Assembly (NCBI GenBank): GCA_028532855.1
Contig: JAQQAL010000011.1
Coordinates: 1 to 64,000 of the forward strand
DNA length: 64,000 bases
Reading direction: 5' to 3'
From: Candidatus Thalassospirochaeta sargassi
Lineage (GTDB): Bacteria; Spirochaetota; Spirochaetia; UBA9216
Shown piece by piece: positions 43,989-52,755 of this stretch (the stretch's first letter is position 1; each line of letters begins with the position of its first letter). The notes beneath the pieces are model-generated. The model searched no databases, was not told where the DNA came from, and was given only the letters and a program-made list of their open reading frames with translations. The position numbers and the translations under genes were made by a program.

Positions 43989-45014
43989 TTAACTATTGTA
44001 TCTGTAATCGTTAAGCTCCCAATAACCCCGTGAACCTTTCAAGGTGGGATTATGCTGAATAAGCATCCAGGCTGTTTTACCGGTTTTGGTGACGGTTGCG
44101 GCTTCAGCACCAGCATTCAAAAGAAGTCTGATGATTTCATCATTCTTAGATGCGTATGCAGCAAACATAAGCGGGGTGAATCCGGATTCGGATACAGCAT
44201 TGACATCTTCCCCGCTAGCTATAAGAAGCTTTAGTACATCAGGGTTAGAATTTACAGCTGCCGCCAGCATCAAAGTGGTATAACCTTCCCGTGAATCGAG
44301 ACTTATATCACCGCCGTGGTCAAGAATAAGCTGCAGCACCGAAGGATTACTGTTATAAAGAGCAGCTATGGTTCCGCTCCCCCATCCTGCAGCGTCACGA
44401 ATATCTGCGGCAGCCCCACTTTCAAGCAACGCCGCTACCTCAGGCAAGCTGCAGTTATTTCGGAGAGAAGCTGTCAGCCGGCTATAGCCCCTCCCACTCC
44501 TTTCTTCAAATGCATCATCCAAACCGAATGGATATGTAATTGAGGGCTCTTCCAGTGACAGAAGCGTCATCAGAATTTCCGGGTTGTGTCCGTACATGTA
44601 CGCAACCATTAATGCAGTAAGGCCATAATCATTTTCCACGTTCACATCAGCTCCGGCAGCAGCAAGAATAACAGGAGTTTCTGTCAGAACTTGATTCATC
44701 GCAGCAGACATTAGAGCGGTCTGTCCGGTTTCCGTTACACTTTCAGGATCAGCACCAGCCTCAAGAAGCCCTTTGATAACATCTAAATCCCCGCAAAGTT
44801 CAGCAGCGAACATCAATGCATTATAGCCTCCGGAAGCAGTGGCGGAAGGGTCGCATCCAGATTCTATAAACTGATTAAGACGGCTTGTATCCATCGTATT
44901 CCATTCCTGAACACTCAAAACCGGCCAGCCGGCCGTATCCCCGGAAAATTCAGTGATAGTACAGGAGAAGAGAAAAAATGCGGAGGCGGCAAACAGTAAG
45001 CATCTTCTTTTCAT
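43989..45014 (-). CDS. Ankyrin-repeat lipoprotein
   Basis: A 341-residue protein with a lipobox near residue 18 (LFAASAFFLFSC). Seven or so ankyrin repeats follow, for example GYNALMFAAELCGDLDVIKG, LLEAGADPESVTETGQTALM, YTTLMLAAAVNSNPDVLKLL and GFTPLMFAAYASKNDEIIRL. The repeats mediate protein binding in the periplasm or at the surface. It is next to another lipoprotein gene on the same strand, separated by a terminator. Confidence 0.87.
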   Translation of the reverse strand: MKRRCLLFAASAFFLFSCTITEFSGDTAGWPVLSVQEWNTMDTSRLNQFIESGCDPSATASGGYNALMFAAELCGDLDVIKGLLEAGADPESVTETGQTALMSAAMNQVLTETPVILAAAGADVNVENDYGLTALMVAYMYGHNPEILMTLLSLEEPSITYPFGLDDAFEERSGRGYSRLTASLRNNCSLPEVAALLESGAAADIRDAAGWGSGTIAALYNSNPSVLQLILDHGGDISLDSREGYTTLMLAAAVNSNPDVLKLLIASGEDVNAVSESGFTPLMFAAYASKNDEIIRLLLNAGAEAATVTKTGKTAWMLIQHNPTLKGSRGYWELNDYRYNS

Positions 45015-45029
45015 ATCATTATTTATACC

Positions 45030-45070
45030 AAAAAAAAGACTGCTGATCAGCCTTAACGGACAGTCAGCAG
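45030..45070 (-). terminator. Intrinsic terminator between two lipoprotein genes
   Basis: CTGCTGA (45040-45046) pairs with TCAGCAG (45064-45070) around a 17-base loop, and on the minus strand a run of T's (A's at 45030-45037) follows. It terminates the lipoprotein gene starting at 45746 before the ankyrin gene. Confidence 0.7.
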
Positions 45071-45092
45071 CCTGAAAATACTTTTAAAACAC

Positions 45093-45746
45093 TTAGAACG
45101 ATACAGCCGCTGCTCTTGCTGTAACGGTGTAGGTTAGGTTCTTTGTTTCATAAACTTTAGATGCAGGCAGAAAAAGGAATGCTTCGGTTTCAGTTCCATT
45201 AAGTTCCTCTTCGATTTCCCATGAGTAATCAGGGAGAAGCAGTGCAACACCGCCCTTTGCGGCAGCTTTCTTCATCAGATCATAGTTTACTGCTTCAAGT
45301 GCTATGTCTTTCGGATCCATCTTTGATACAGAAGCTGCTGTCGCATCGCTGTCTACTGAAACAGCACCGAAAAGTCCGCTTAAAAGTCCACCACTTGCGG
45401 GCATGAAAAGGTCAGCGCCACCTACTGATGAACCTTTGAGGTTACCAACAACACGGGTCCCTGTTACCTCTGTAGTTCCGTCAAGAGCGGTATAGCTGTA
45501 TTTATAGTCATCCATTTCGATAACATAGTCTCCGTTCATCTGAAGCACATAGGTTACTGTTCTTACAGCTTCTACGTTTCCAACAATTTCAACATCGTCC
45601 ATGGAAATGGAGCCAAGTGATATATTTTCGAATGCTGTCATTTCATTGTCACGAAGACTTGTTTTTTCAGAGAAATCTGTTGAAGCACAGGAGAAAAGCA
45701 TTGAGACAAGAGCGATTCCCACAAGAATTTTAAGAGCGTTTTTCAT
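45093..45746 (-). CDS. Lipoprotein of unknown function with shared promoter element
   Basis: A 217-residue protein with a lipobox (LVGIALVSMLFSC, about Cys20). The mature part is soluble and beta-rich (TYVLQMNGDYVIEMDDYKYS, LTYTVTARAAAVSF) with no family I can name. It is divergent from the OmpR-type regulator gene. The upstream element at 45798-45829 is nearly the same as the one before the lipoprotein gene at 50968. Confidence 0.75.
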   Translation of the reverse strand: MKNALKILVGIALVSMLFSCASTDFSEKTSLRDNEMTAFENISLGSISMDDVEIVGNVEAVRTVTYVLQMNGDYVIEMDDYKYSYTALDGTTEVTGTRVVGNLKGSSVGGADLFMPASGGLLSGLFGAVSVDSDATAASVSKMDPKDIALEAVNYDLMKKAAAKGGVALLLPDYSWEIEEELNGTETEAFLFLPASKVYETKNLTYTVTARAAAVSF

Positions 45747-45797
45747 AAGTATTGTCCTTACTGTAAATGTTGATCGAAAACAACGTTTTCAGTTAGA

Positions 45798-45829
45798 TAC
45801 TATTATCTCTATCTTAAATCAATCTTAAA
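45798..45829 (-). promoter_or_regulatory. Direct-repeat regulator site upstream of the 45746 lipoprotein gene
   Basis: On the minus strand TTTAAGA (45829-45823), four bases, TTTAAGA (45818-45812) and then TAGAGAT follow, giving an 11-bp repeat period as expected for OmpR/PhoB-type regulators. The same pattern TTTAATC-N4-TTTAAGA-TAGACAT occurs at 50902-50926 before another lipoprotein gene. The site is also close to the divergent regulator gene at 45895. Confidence 0.6.
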
Positions 45830-45880
45830 ATTTGATTCTTTTTTCTTAGATAATTTAAGGAAAATTTAATCACGAACAAC

Positions 45881-45886
45881 TATAAT
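45881..45886 (+). promoter_or_regulatory. -10 box of the OmpR-type regulator gene
   Basis: TATAAT lies 8 bp before the ATG at 45895 and no ribosome site is present, so the transcript may be leaderless. No clear -35 box is seen; the TTTAAGA repeats further upstream may compensate. Confidence 0.4.
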
Positions 45887-45894
45887 TATTATAA

Positions 45895-46596
45895 ATGAGC
45901 AGCAGTAAAATCCTTGTTATTGAGGATAATGGAAGACTAAGACGTTTTATCGTAACAAGCCTTGAAAAGGAGGGATTCTCGGTTCTTCAGGCCGATTCCG
46001 GTCAAAATGCTTTCAGCATACTGAGAACGGAACTTCCGGATCTGATACTTCTTGATCTGAGGCTTGGGGACTATGATGGCATAGAGATTCTCAAAACAAT
46101 AAGGCGTCAGGATGATGTGCCGGTTATAATTGTTTCTTCAATTAACAATCAGGATATAAAGATTGACGGCTTCAATATCGGCTGCGACGACTACATCACA
46201 AAACCATTTTATATAGATGAATTGATTGTCAGGGTAAAAAGACTCCTGGTACGTTCCGAGAAAACCGGAAATATTAAGGCTCCCATCTTAGAAAAAATAA
46301 AAAGCGGACCTTTTTCAATTGATATAAACACTCAGACCGTAATTAAAGGCAAAAAACCGTTACAGATGAGACAAAAACTATTCAATCTTTTTCTCTATTT
46401 TATAAAGAATCCTGATATTATAATCTCCTACAACCAACTGTATGAAAAGCTCTGGAGTTCATCCGCAGAGTTCAGTGAAAACAGTCTATATGTGCATATC
46501 CGGCATCTGCGGGCCGCGATTGAGGACAACCCGTCAAAACCGGTTTATATCAAGACTGTGAAAAACGCCGGATATATTTATTCGCCAGACGAATAA
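45895..46596 (+). CDS. OmpR/PhoB-family response regulator
   Basis: A 233-residue protein. The receiver (1-120) has VIEDN, Asp54 in LILLDLRLGD and Lys in YITKPFYIDE. The C-terminal winged helix (about 135-233) reads YNQLYEKLWSSSAEFSENSL, YVHIRHLRAAIEDNP and IKTVKNAGYIYSPDE. The hybrid kinase and sensor genes on the opposite strand are obvious partners. Its last 19 bp overlap the end of the sensor gene. Confidence 0.92.
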   Translation: MSSSKILVIEDNGRLRRFIVTSLEKEGFSVLQADSGQNAFSILRTELPDLILLDLRLGDYDGIEILKTIRRQDDVPVIIVSSINNQDIKIDGFNIGCDDYITKPFYIDELIVRVKRLLVRSEKTGNIKAPILEKIKSGPFSIDINTQTVIKGKKPLQMRQKLFNLFLYFIKNPDIIISYNQLYEKLWSSSAEFSENSLYVHIRHLRAAIEDNPSKPVYIKTVKNAGYIYSPDE

Positions 46597-48101
46597 ACCT
46601 CCAGCCGCAGAATACAGTTACCAGAATGGGAAGTCTTAAGCTCAACAGAAAGATCAAACTGCTGCAGCACAGGCTCAATAACACTTAGCTCCGGTTCAGC
46701 TATCCTATCGCGGCTCTGAAATACCGCCTCGATAAACACCAACTCAGGGCTCTTCCCAGAAACAAGCACAATCTCGCTTCCTCTTACTGCATTTTCACCC
46801 GCATAAGCCAGAACATCATTAAGAACAAACATAAACAGTGCTTCATCACCGCTCACTATTAGCGGTACCGATCTCAGCCGGCTGATAATGCTGATACCAT
46901 TCCTGCTGAATGCTGATGCTTTTTCTATCACTAGATCATTTATTATGTCATTAAGGTTGAACATATTATGCATCCGACTATCACCATCTGTTGCGAGAAA
47001 ACTTTTTACGGATTCCCGACACTGCTGAATCCTGATTTTTTCATCACCTGAAGCGGTTAAAGCCGTTCCCACAAGCCTGTCGAGGATATAAATTAAAGCC
47101 TGCAGATACTGAACAATAACTCTCGAACCTGCTATCGATTCTCCGGCTTTGCCATATGTAATCTTTAATACGACAAGGATAAAGGAAAGCATCAGAAATA
47201 TAAGCAAAATCTCGATCACAATAGTTCGACGCAGAACCGAACTAACGTTCTGTCTCAATATTCCTCCGCTCCGCTCTATAATCAGATAACTGTCCCAGAT
47301 CTCCAAGTATTCGCCCCATAGAAGGTTTTCGTCAGTATCAGGCGAAACAACTACCCCCTTAGGGGAGTTCTTCATCCTGACCAGGGTGTCAATAACTGGA
47401 TAAGACCATAAATCATCAACGCTGACAGCTCCGCCCGACATAATTTCCTTATTCTCGGCATAGATGAGCTGACCATCCGGTCTGACCAGATAGAGTCTAA
47501 CATCCCAGTCGTTCTCTAATGCGCGAAATGTTTTATTGAACACTGATGCATCCACACCGCCTCCTGTGACGCCAATATATCGGCCGCTGCTGTCGAAAAC
47601 TGGAATATTTATAAATAGCCCCAGCAAATCGGTTTCAGGGTAGTACCATGAATCAATATTTATGTCCTGTGAATTCTCCCGGTAATGATAATACCAGCCG
47701 TCTCGTTCTCTGTTGAGAGGTGACAACTGAAGCACCCGGCCATCGGTTCCGTAATACATCTCAGTGACGTCGCTAATAAGACTTGCATCCAGTAAGTCGT
47801 TAGCATCACGCACCTTCTTCATGTAACTCGAAAGCTCATCAGGGTCCTGTTCTCCATTCAGAATCCAGTTAACAATATATCCGTCTTCTAGAAGCTGAAA
47901 GCCGGCTTTTTCATACATCATGGCAATGTTGTCAAATATTGCAGCAGCGGCAGTTCCCAGCAGGGGCATTTCCGTATCTCTGGTGTAATTTTTTATTCCG
48001 GCAATTTCATTTATTGCGTCAAGTATAAGCAGAAAGCCGAAAGCAGCAATGATCACTATGGGGAGAATCCAGTATGCCGGCTTCAAGTTACTCATTCCCA
48101 T
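46578..48101 (-). CDS. dCache sensor protein with degenerate kinase-like C-terminus
   Basis: A 507-residue membrane protein. Helix 1 (about 11-31), a double-Cache periplasmic domain (about 35-280; GWYYHYRENSQDINIDSWYY, NIPVFDSSGRYIGVTGGGVD), helix 2 (about 295-318). The C-terminal 180 residues resemble a histidine-kinase ATPase fold (FVLNDVLAYAGENAVRGSEI) but the phospho-His box and glycine motifs are missing. It probably senses a small ligand and signals through the hybrid kinase encoded upstream, with which it overlaps by 14 bp. Confidence 0.8.
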   Translation of the reverse strand: MGMSNLKPAYWILPIVIIAAFGFLLILDAINEIAGIKNYTRDTEMPLLGTAAAAIFDNIAMMYEKAGFQLLEDGYIVNWILNGEQDPDELSSYMKKVRDANDLLDASLISDVTEMYYGTDGRVLQLSPLNRERDGWYYHYRENSQDINIDSWYYPETDLLGLFINIPVFDSSGRYIGVTGGGVDASVFNKTFRALENDWDVRLYLVRPDGQLIYAENKEIMSGGAVSVDDLWSYPVIDTLVRMKNSPKGVVVSPDTDENLLWGEYLEIWDSYLIIERSGGILRQNVSSVLRRTIVIEILLIFLMLSFILVVLKITYGKAGESIAGSRVIVQYLQALIYILDRLVGTALTASGDEKIRIQQCRESVKSFLATDGDSRMHNMFNLNDIINDLVIEKASAFSRNGISIISRLRSVPLIVSGDEALFMFVLNDVLAYAGENAVRGSEIVLVSGKSPELVFIEAVFQSRDRIAEPELSVIEPVLQQFDLSVELKTSHSGNCILRLEVYSSGE

Positions 48102-50724
48102 TATTTACGGCCGCCGGCAAACTGACAACAAAGCACGCTCCATCATCGCCATCACGATAGTAAAGCTCGCCGCCGTTCATGCGCGTTAGCTCATGCGCGA
48201 CATAAAGACCAAGCCCGGTTGAAGATTCCCCTCCGGTAGGGTGGGTGGAAAGACATTGAAAGCGCTCAAAAAGCAGCCCCTGCTCAGAAGGGGCAATTCC
48301 CGGCCCGGCATCCTCAACCTCAACTCGAACTTTTTCACTATATGAAATCCTGATGCTGACACAACTCCCCGTAGGACTGAACTTCAGTCCATTATCTATA
48401 AGATTATATAAAACCCCCCGCATTGCGGAATAATCAGCGTCTATCATCGGTACAGTTTCGGATTTTATCTCAAGGCTTTGGTTTTTTTCAGCAACCTTTC
48501 TGGACAAATCATCAGCCACTGCCCTTACAACATCTTCTATTCTAAACCTCGAGAATCTAAGGGTCTGTCTTCCATCGGAAAGCCTGAACGATATCAGCAC
48601 ATTCTGGACAATTTCATTTATCTCACGACTGGCAGCGTGGAGGTCGTCGGAAACCTCTCTGAATGAGTCAGGTTCGGCGGACAGAGACAAATCCCTAATT
48701 CGATTGAGGAGTAGAGTCAGGGGGGTATTAATATTATGCGTCAGAAAATAAAGAAAGGTATTTTTTTCTTTTTCCGATTTAGCAAGATCATGATTATGCC
48801 GGGCTACATTTTTCAACTTTACAAGTGACTGGATGCGTGCAGCCAGTTCTGAAGAATCAAAGGGTCGCGTTAGAAAATCATTTACACCCGCTCCGTAGCC
48901 CTTTTTCATGAGGTAATCTGCATGATAATTTGCTACCATCAATACTGGAACCTCAAACATGTTATGCTCTTCTCTTATCATTCGGCATAAATTAAATGCA
49001 TTTTCACCCGTGGCAACAGGATCGATAATCAGAACATCAATTCTGCCGGCGTTCACAAGTGACAAAATCTGATAATGTTCAGATATAACCCTAACATCAT
49101 AACCCGTGGAGCGAAGCAGCAGAGCTGTTCTCGCTGAATTTTCAGGATTGATATCATAAATACAGATTGAGGTATCAATCCAGGGTTTTGTTTCCGGTTC
49201 TATTGCGTTACTGAACTTTTCATGAAGTCCGGTTTCCACAGATTCTTCGTCAAGCTCGTTAACCAGAACTTCAATGTCCGACTTTATCATTTGCTTTAGA
49301 TCTTCAGCTTCTGATGAGATCTCTGATAATACTGCAGAAACTTCTGCTGGCTTCTCTTCTCTGCGAATAATTGCCGAAAGTGCTATAATTGAATCTATGG
49401 GCTGAATCAGCCTGTAGCCGAGCTGATGCAGCACGGCGGATTTAAGTTCAGCAACCTCAACCAGTTTCTGATCCATCTCAATTTGATCACTCTCACGCCG
49501 GACATCTACCGATAGAAGATATTTTCTAAAACGCCTGTTATTATAAAACTGCAGCACAATCGAAAAAAGAACAAGGGATAGAATCATCCCGGCAACCTGA
49601 AGAATTGCCGGAGAAATCTGCAGTCGTAAATTATTAGCAGATGCGGTAATATCAACAGCCATGGTAGTCAACCAGGGAATGAATACCAGAACTATATACA
49701 GCATGTCATAATCACCAGCCTTCAAAGACCGGAACACCCCTACCCCAATCAGAACAACCACAGCAGGGACCAATAGATTCAAAAGGTCAGCCGCAAGATA
49801 CGGGGCTCCGAAAAATGAATATATCATCAGCCCAGCCGATACCGAAATAATCACTATTAATAAAAGACCTAGCTTCCGGCAGAAATATTCCTTCATAAGG
49901 CTTCTCGCAAGATTTATGGAAGTAATAATATTAAGACCTATCGAAAAAGCAAAAAGCCAATCTGGATAAACCATCGGATCAATAAGCAGAAGAAGAATGC
50001 GGCTTTGTCGAAGGAAGAAAAAAAACAGCGACAGCATGAAGGCTACAGCCGGAAAGAAGTCGAGTCCATTGAGCAGAAATCCATTTACAGTATTTATCAG
50101 GATGAGGATCATAAATACCCCGCAGAAAAAACCAGCGACTGTGCGTTCCGAAACAGCGGCATCAAGATAACTCTGAAAACTGATTATACCGGGTGCAATA
50201 ACAATACTGCTCGGGCTGAAATATTCCAGAATAAATGTAAGTCGGCTTCCGGCAGGAACTGTGACAGGAAACCCGGGCTTAATATGCCTGTACGGGGAAT
50301 CGCCAAAAGGAACCCTATCGCCATAGCGGTAGAGAGTTACAGCTGCATCTCTTTCAGGAGAGAGCATTTCAATATAGTAATTCCAACTTGTATTATATAG
50401 AATCACATCCGCAGCAGTTTCTGTTTCATTTAACAGCTCAACCTTAAGATATGCATAAGGTGAAGTAGTTCGAATACTCCTGCTCACATCCGCATTCACA
50501 AAACGTTGTTCTGAAGCAAGCCCGAAGACTGATCTACGTTCCTCTGAAAACAGAAGTGAATACTCTGATTTAATTCCAGATACGTGTTCTTCAGTTGAGA
50601 ATCGATTAGAAATATAAATCAGGAGAATAACAAGAAACGACAAAATTATGCCAGTAAACAGGAATAACTGGATTTTCATATCTTTTTGATTATCAAAGCG
50701 ATTGCTGACTGTACCTTGGTGCAT
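48088..50724 (-). CDS. 7TMR-DISM hybrid histidine kinase with internal receiver
   Basis: An 878-residue protein. After an N-terminal helix a DISM extracellular beta domain (about 60-175) precedes seven helices (about 180-390), then a coiled-coil. A receiver-like domain follows (about 520-640; Asp568 in VLIIDPVATG, FLTRPFDSSEL). HisKA has His663 in FLYFLTHNINTPL, and HATPase has YNLIDNGLKFSP, DAGPGIAPSE and GLGLYVAHEL. Phosphorelay to the OmpR-type regulator nearby is likely. The receiver sits before the kinase core, an uncommon order. The start may be 50724 or Met16; neither has a strong ribosome site. Confidence 0.88.
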   Translation of the reverse strand: MHQGTVSNRFDNQKDMKIQLFLFTGIILSFLVILLIYISNRFSTEEHVSGIKSEYSLLFSEERRSVFGLASEQRFVNADVSRSIRTTSPYAYLKVELLNETETAADVILYNTSWNYYIEMLSPERDAAVTLYRYGDRVPFGDSPYRHIKPGFPVTVPAGSRLTFILEYFSPSSIVIAPGIISFQSYLDAAVSERTVAGFFCGVFMILILINTVNGFLLNGLDFFPAVAFMLSLFFFFLRQSRILLLLIDPMVYPDWLFAFSIGLNIITSINLARSLMKEYFCRKLGLLLIVIISVSAGLMIYSFFGAPYLAADLLNLLVPAVVVLIGVGVFRSLKAGDYDMLYIVLVFIPWLTTMAVDITASANNLRLQISPAILQVAGMILSLVLFSIVLQFYNNRRFRKYLLSVDVRRESDQIEMDQKLVEVAELKSAVLHQLGYRLIQPIDSIIALSAIIRREEKPAEVSAVLSEISSEAEDLKQMIKSDIEVLVNELDEESVETGLHEKFSNAIEPETKPWIDTSICIYDINPENSARTALLLRSTGYDVRVISEHYQILSLVNAGRIDVLIIDPVATGENAFNLCRMIREEHNMFEVPVLMVANYHADYLMKKGYGAGVNDFLTRPFDSSELAARIQSLVKLKNVARHNHDLAKSEKEKNTFLYFLTHNINTPLTLLLNRIRDLSLSAEPDSFREVSDDLHAASREINEIVQNVLISFRLSDGRQTLRFSRFRIEDVVRAVADDLSRKVAEKNQSLEIKSETVPMIDADYSAMRGVLYNLIDNGLKFSPTGSCVSIRISYSEKVRVEVEDAGPGIAPSEQGLLFERFQCLSTHPTGGESSTGLGLYVAHELTRMNGGELYYRDGDDGACFVVSLPAAVNNGNE

Positions 50725-50901
50725 ATCCTATTATAGTAAAAATCAATTTACCTTATCAATTATATAAGATAAATAAAAATACATGGTAGTCATAAAGAGA
50801 AACCGCGATACTTGATTGATGTTTTAACTATAGGATGGGATTATTGCAAATCCGATATTCTGTTCAGTCCAGCTTGAACTGATAGCTGATTATCTTCAGG
50901 C

Positions 50902-50929
50902 TTTAATCTTAATTTAAGATAGACATCAT
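50902..50929 (+). promoter_or_regulatory. Direct-repeat regulator site upstream of the 50968 lipoprotein gene
   Basis: TTTAATC (50902-50908), four bases, TTTAAGA (50913-50919) and then TAGACAT repeat the element found before the 45746 gene, in the same orientation relative to the gene and at a similar distance (49 versus 66 bp to the start codon). Confidence 0.6.
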
Positions 50930-50967
50930 ATCCTAAGAGTAAATCTTATTATTCAACAGGAGAAAAT

Positions 50968-51627
50968 ATGAACAAAAAAATGATTACAACGATTGTTCTT
51001 TTTTCATTTCTTGTTCTTCTATATTTCAACGGGTGTGATTTCACCAATGAAATGGGTAGGCGAGAAATGGTAATTACGAACTATAGTGCCAATGAGATTA
51101 CAAGCATAGAATTTAACGGTCGAGAACTTGTTTACTCGGACGGATCATCTTACACACTGTCTAGTGAAGAAGAGCTTACTATGAGCCTTGAGTTTATTGC
51201 TGAAGGCAGCTACAGCATGACGGCAACCGATTCCAGCGGGGAAACCGATACCGAAACTATCAAAATCGATGACGAAGGCGGAGAGGTTAATTTCTTTGAA
51301 ATCGAAACCACAATCTCAATAACTAATAACACCGGCAAAGAGGTTATCTGCTTTGCCCTAACCGATACCTACTCCGGTGAAAATGTTGAAGAGATAAGCG
51401 GTATAGAATACTGGATAGGAGATCTCACAAATATTTTCTTTCCAATATCTAATGGTTCAACTGAGACTGCTACTGAGGTTGACAGTAATGGATTTGTCGA
51501 TAAGAGCCTTTATGTGTATGCCTGGATCTATGATTCAGATACCGAGGAAGGAGAATACGTCAATCAGGGTACGATGTCCGTTACCTCCGGCGAGACAAAC
51601 ACTTTTACAGCAACAGTAGGGAACTAG
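50968..51627 (+). CDS. Lipoprotein of unknown function, beta-rich
   Basis: A 219-residue protein with lipobox LLYFNGC (Cys23). The mature part contains two similar beta-rich halves (MVITNYSANEITSIEFNGRE and TISITNNTGKEVICFALTDT), suggesting an internal repeat of a small Ig-like or sensor fold. I cannot name a family. GGAGAA precedes the ATG. Co-transcribed with the lipoprotein at 51637. Confidence 0.75.
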   Translation: MNKKMITTIVLFSFLVLLYFNGCDFTNEMGRREMVITNYSANEITSIEFNGRELVYSDGSSYTLSSEEELTMSLEFIAEGSYSMTATDSSGETDTETIKIDDEGGEVNFFEIETTISITNNTGKEVICFALTDTYSGENVEEISGIEYWIGDLTNIFFPISNGSTETATEVDSNGFVDKSLYVYAWIYDSDTEEGEYVNQGTMSVTSGETNTFTATVGN

Positions 51628-51636
51628 GAGATAAAA

Positions 51637-52095
51637 ATGAAAAGAAATATAACAATTGCACTGATATTAGTTACTATGGCATCTGCTTTCACCTCCTGCT
51701 CTGGCGCATATCTGGGTGTATGGAGCTATGTCGGCTCTACCGATGATCAAGACCGGTGGATTGAGTTTACCGAAGAGGGTGAATTTAATTACGTTATTAT
51801 GGAAGCCCCCAATTTCACTGATGTTGAGTACTATTACTACGGAACTTATACCGTTAGTAAAAAGGTTATCACTCTTGAATGCGAGAAGGTAAGCGACGGT
51901 TCACAGAGTGAGGAGGACGACGATATCAACCTTTACGAATGGACCGAAACCGATGAGGAGATAGAGATAACCTATGCAAAAAGCGGTAGCAATCTGGTTT
52001 TAACCTTTGAGGACGGTTCGGAAATAACCCTTACCGAAGCAGAGGATAATGTATTCTCGGATACACGTTCTATAGCAGAGTTCTTCGGCATATAA
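51637..52095 (+). CDS. Lipocalin-like small lipoprotein
   Basis: A 152-residue protein with a lipobox (LVTMASAFTSC). The pattern LGVWSYVGSTDDQDRWIEFT, EEGEFNYVIMEAPNFTDVEY and YYYGTYTVSKKVITLEC resembles small lipocalin-like or YxeF-type beta-barrels with repeated strand-turn units. Very acidic mature part. Nine bp after the previous lipoprotein, so one operon. Confidence 0.7.
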   Translation: MKRNITIALILVTMASAFTSCSGAYLGVWSYVGSTDDQDRWIEFTEEGEFNYVIMEAPNFTDVEYYYYGTYTVSKKVITLECEKVSDGSQSEEDDDINLYEWTETDEEIEITYAKSGSNLVLTFEDGSEITLTEAEDNVFSDTRSIAEFFGI

Positions 52096-52117
52096 TCATA
52101 CTTTAAAAAAAACAACA

Positions 52118-52150
52118 GGCCTTCAATCAATCCTGATCGAAGGCCCTAAT
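52118..52150 (+). terminator. Intrinsic terminator after the lipoprotein operon
   Basis: GGCCTTC (52118-52124) and GAAGGCC (52139-52145) form a 7-bp stem around 14 bases, followed by CTAATTTTA. It is 22 bp after the stop at 52095. Confidence 0.7.
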
Positions 52151-52170
52151 TTTATACTTTTGTGTCAGTC

Positions 52171-52517
52171 CGATTTGTATTAAACCTAAAACCATGCCGG
52201 GAATTCGTGAAACAAAGAGCTGAACTTTTTCAGAAGAGATTCCAGGGAAAAAACACTGATTCAAGACAATGCCGCTCAACTCCCTTCAATTGACTATAGC
52301 TGGTTTGGAATTGAGGGGGTTAATACCTGCTCTCATTCTAACAACCTGAATGCTTATGTCAAAAGATTGAACGGTTTCATTCGCAGGGAAGCTTTAGACC
52401 ATTTCCTGTTGTTTCCTGAGAAGCAAATCCGGAAAATCATCAAAGAACAAATTTTAGGTGCTTTACACTACCATTATTACCGTTCAAGGACGTATAGTCG
52501 AAAAAACTATAGGACAC
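52171..52517 (+). pseudogene. Decayed DDE transposase fragment
   Basis: Across frames this stretch reads RFVLNLKPCREFVKQRAELF, then SIDYSWFGIEGVNTCS, then NAYVKRLNGFIRREALDHFL and LGALHYHYYRS. This matches the C-terminal half of the intact transposases at 56997 and 59292 with two frameshifts and a deletion. An end sequence GTATAGTC...GACTATAC-like (52492-52515, with AAAAAACTATAGGAC) resembles the terminal repeats of those elements. The remaining gap 52518-52727 shows nothing recognisable. Confidence 0.75.
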
Positions 52518-52755
52518 CCTTTACAAATTCTGCTGATAATTCGTTTAGTCGTTGATCATCTATCATAATACTGCTCATTCTATATCCTTTGCGTCTTTGA
52601 GGCGATTTAGAATTAAGCAGTTACACAATTATTTTTACAGAGTCGCAGTTTTTGATAGAAGAAGAAAAATTATTGCAGCATCAGAGCTTTTCTATCCGGC
52701 TTTTTATCAATTTCTATGTTTTCAGACTGAAATTCCCCCAGTTCTGTAGACATTC

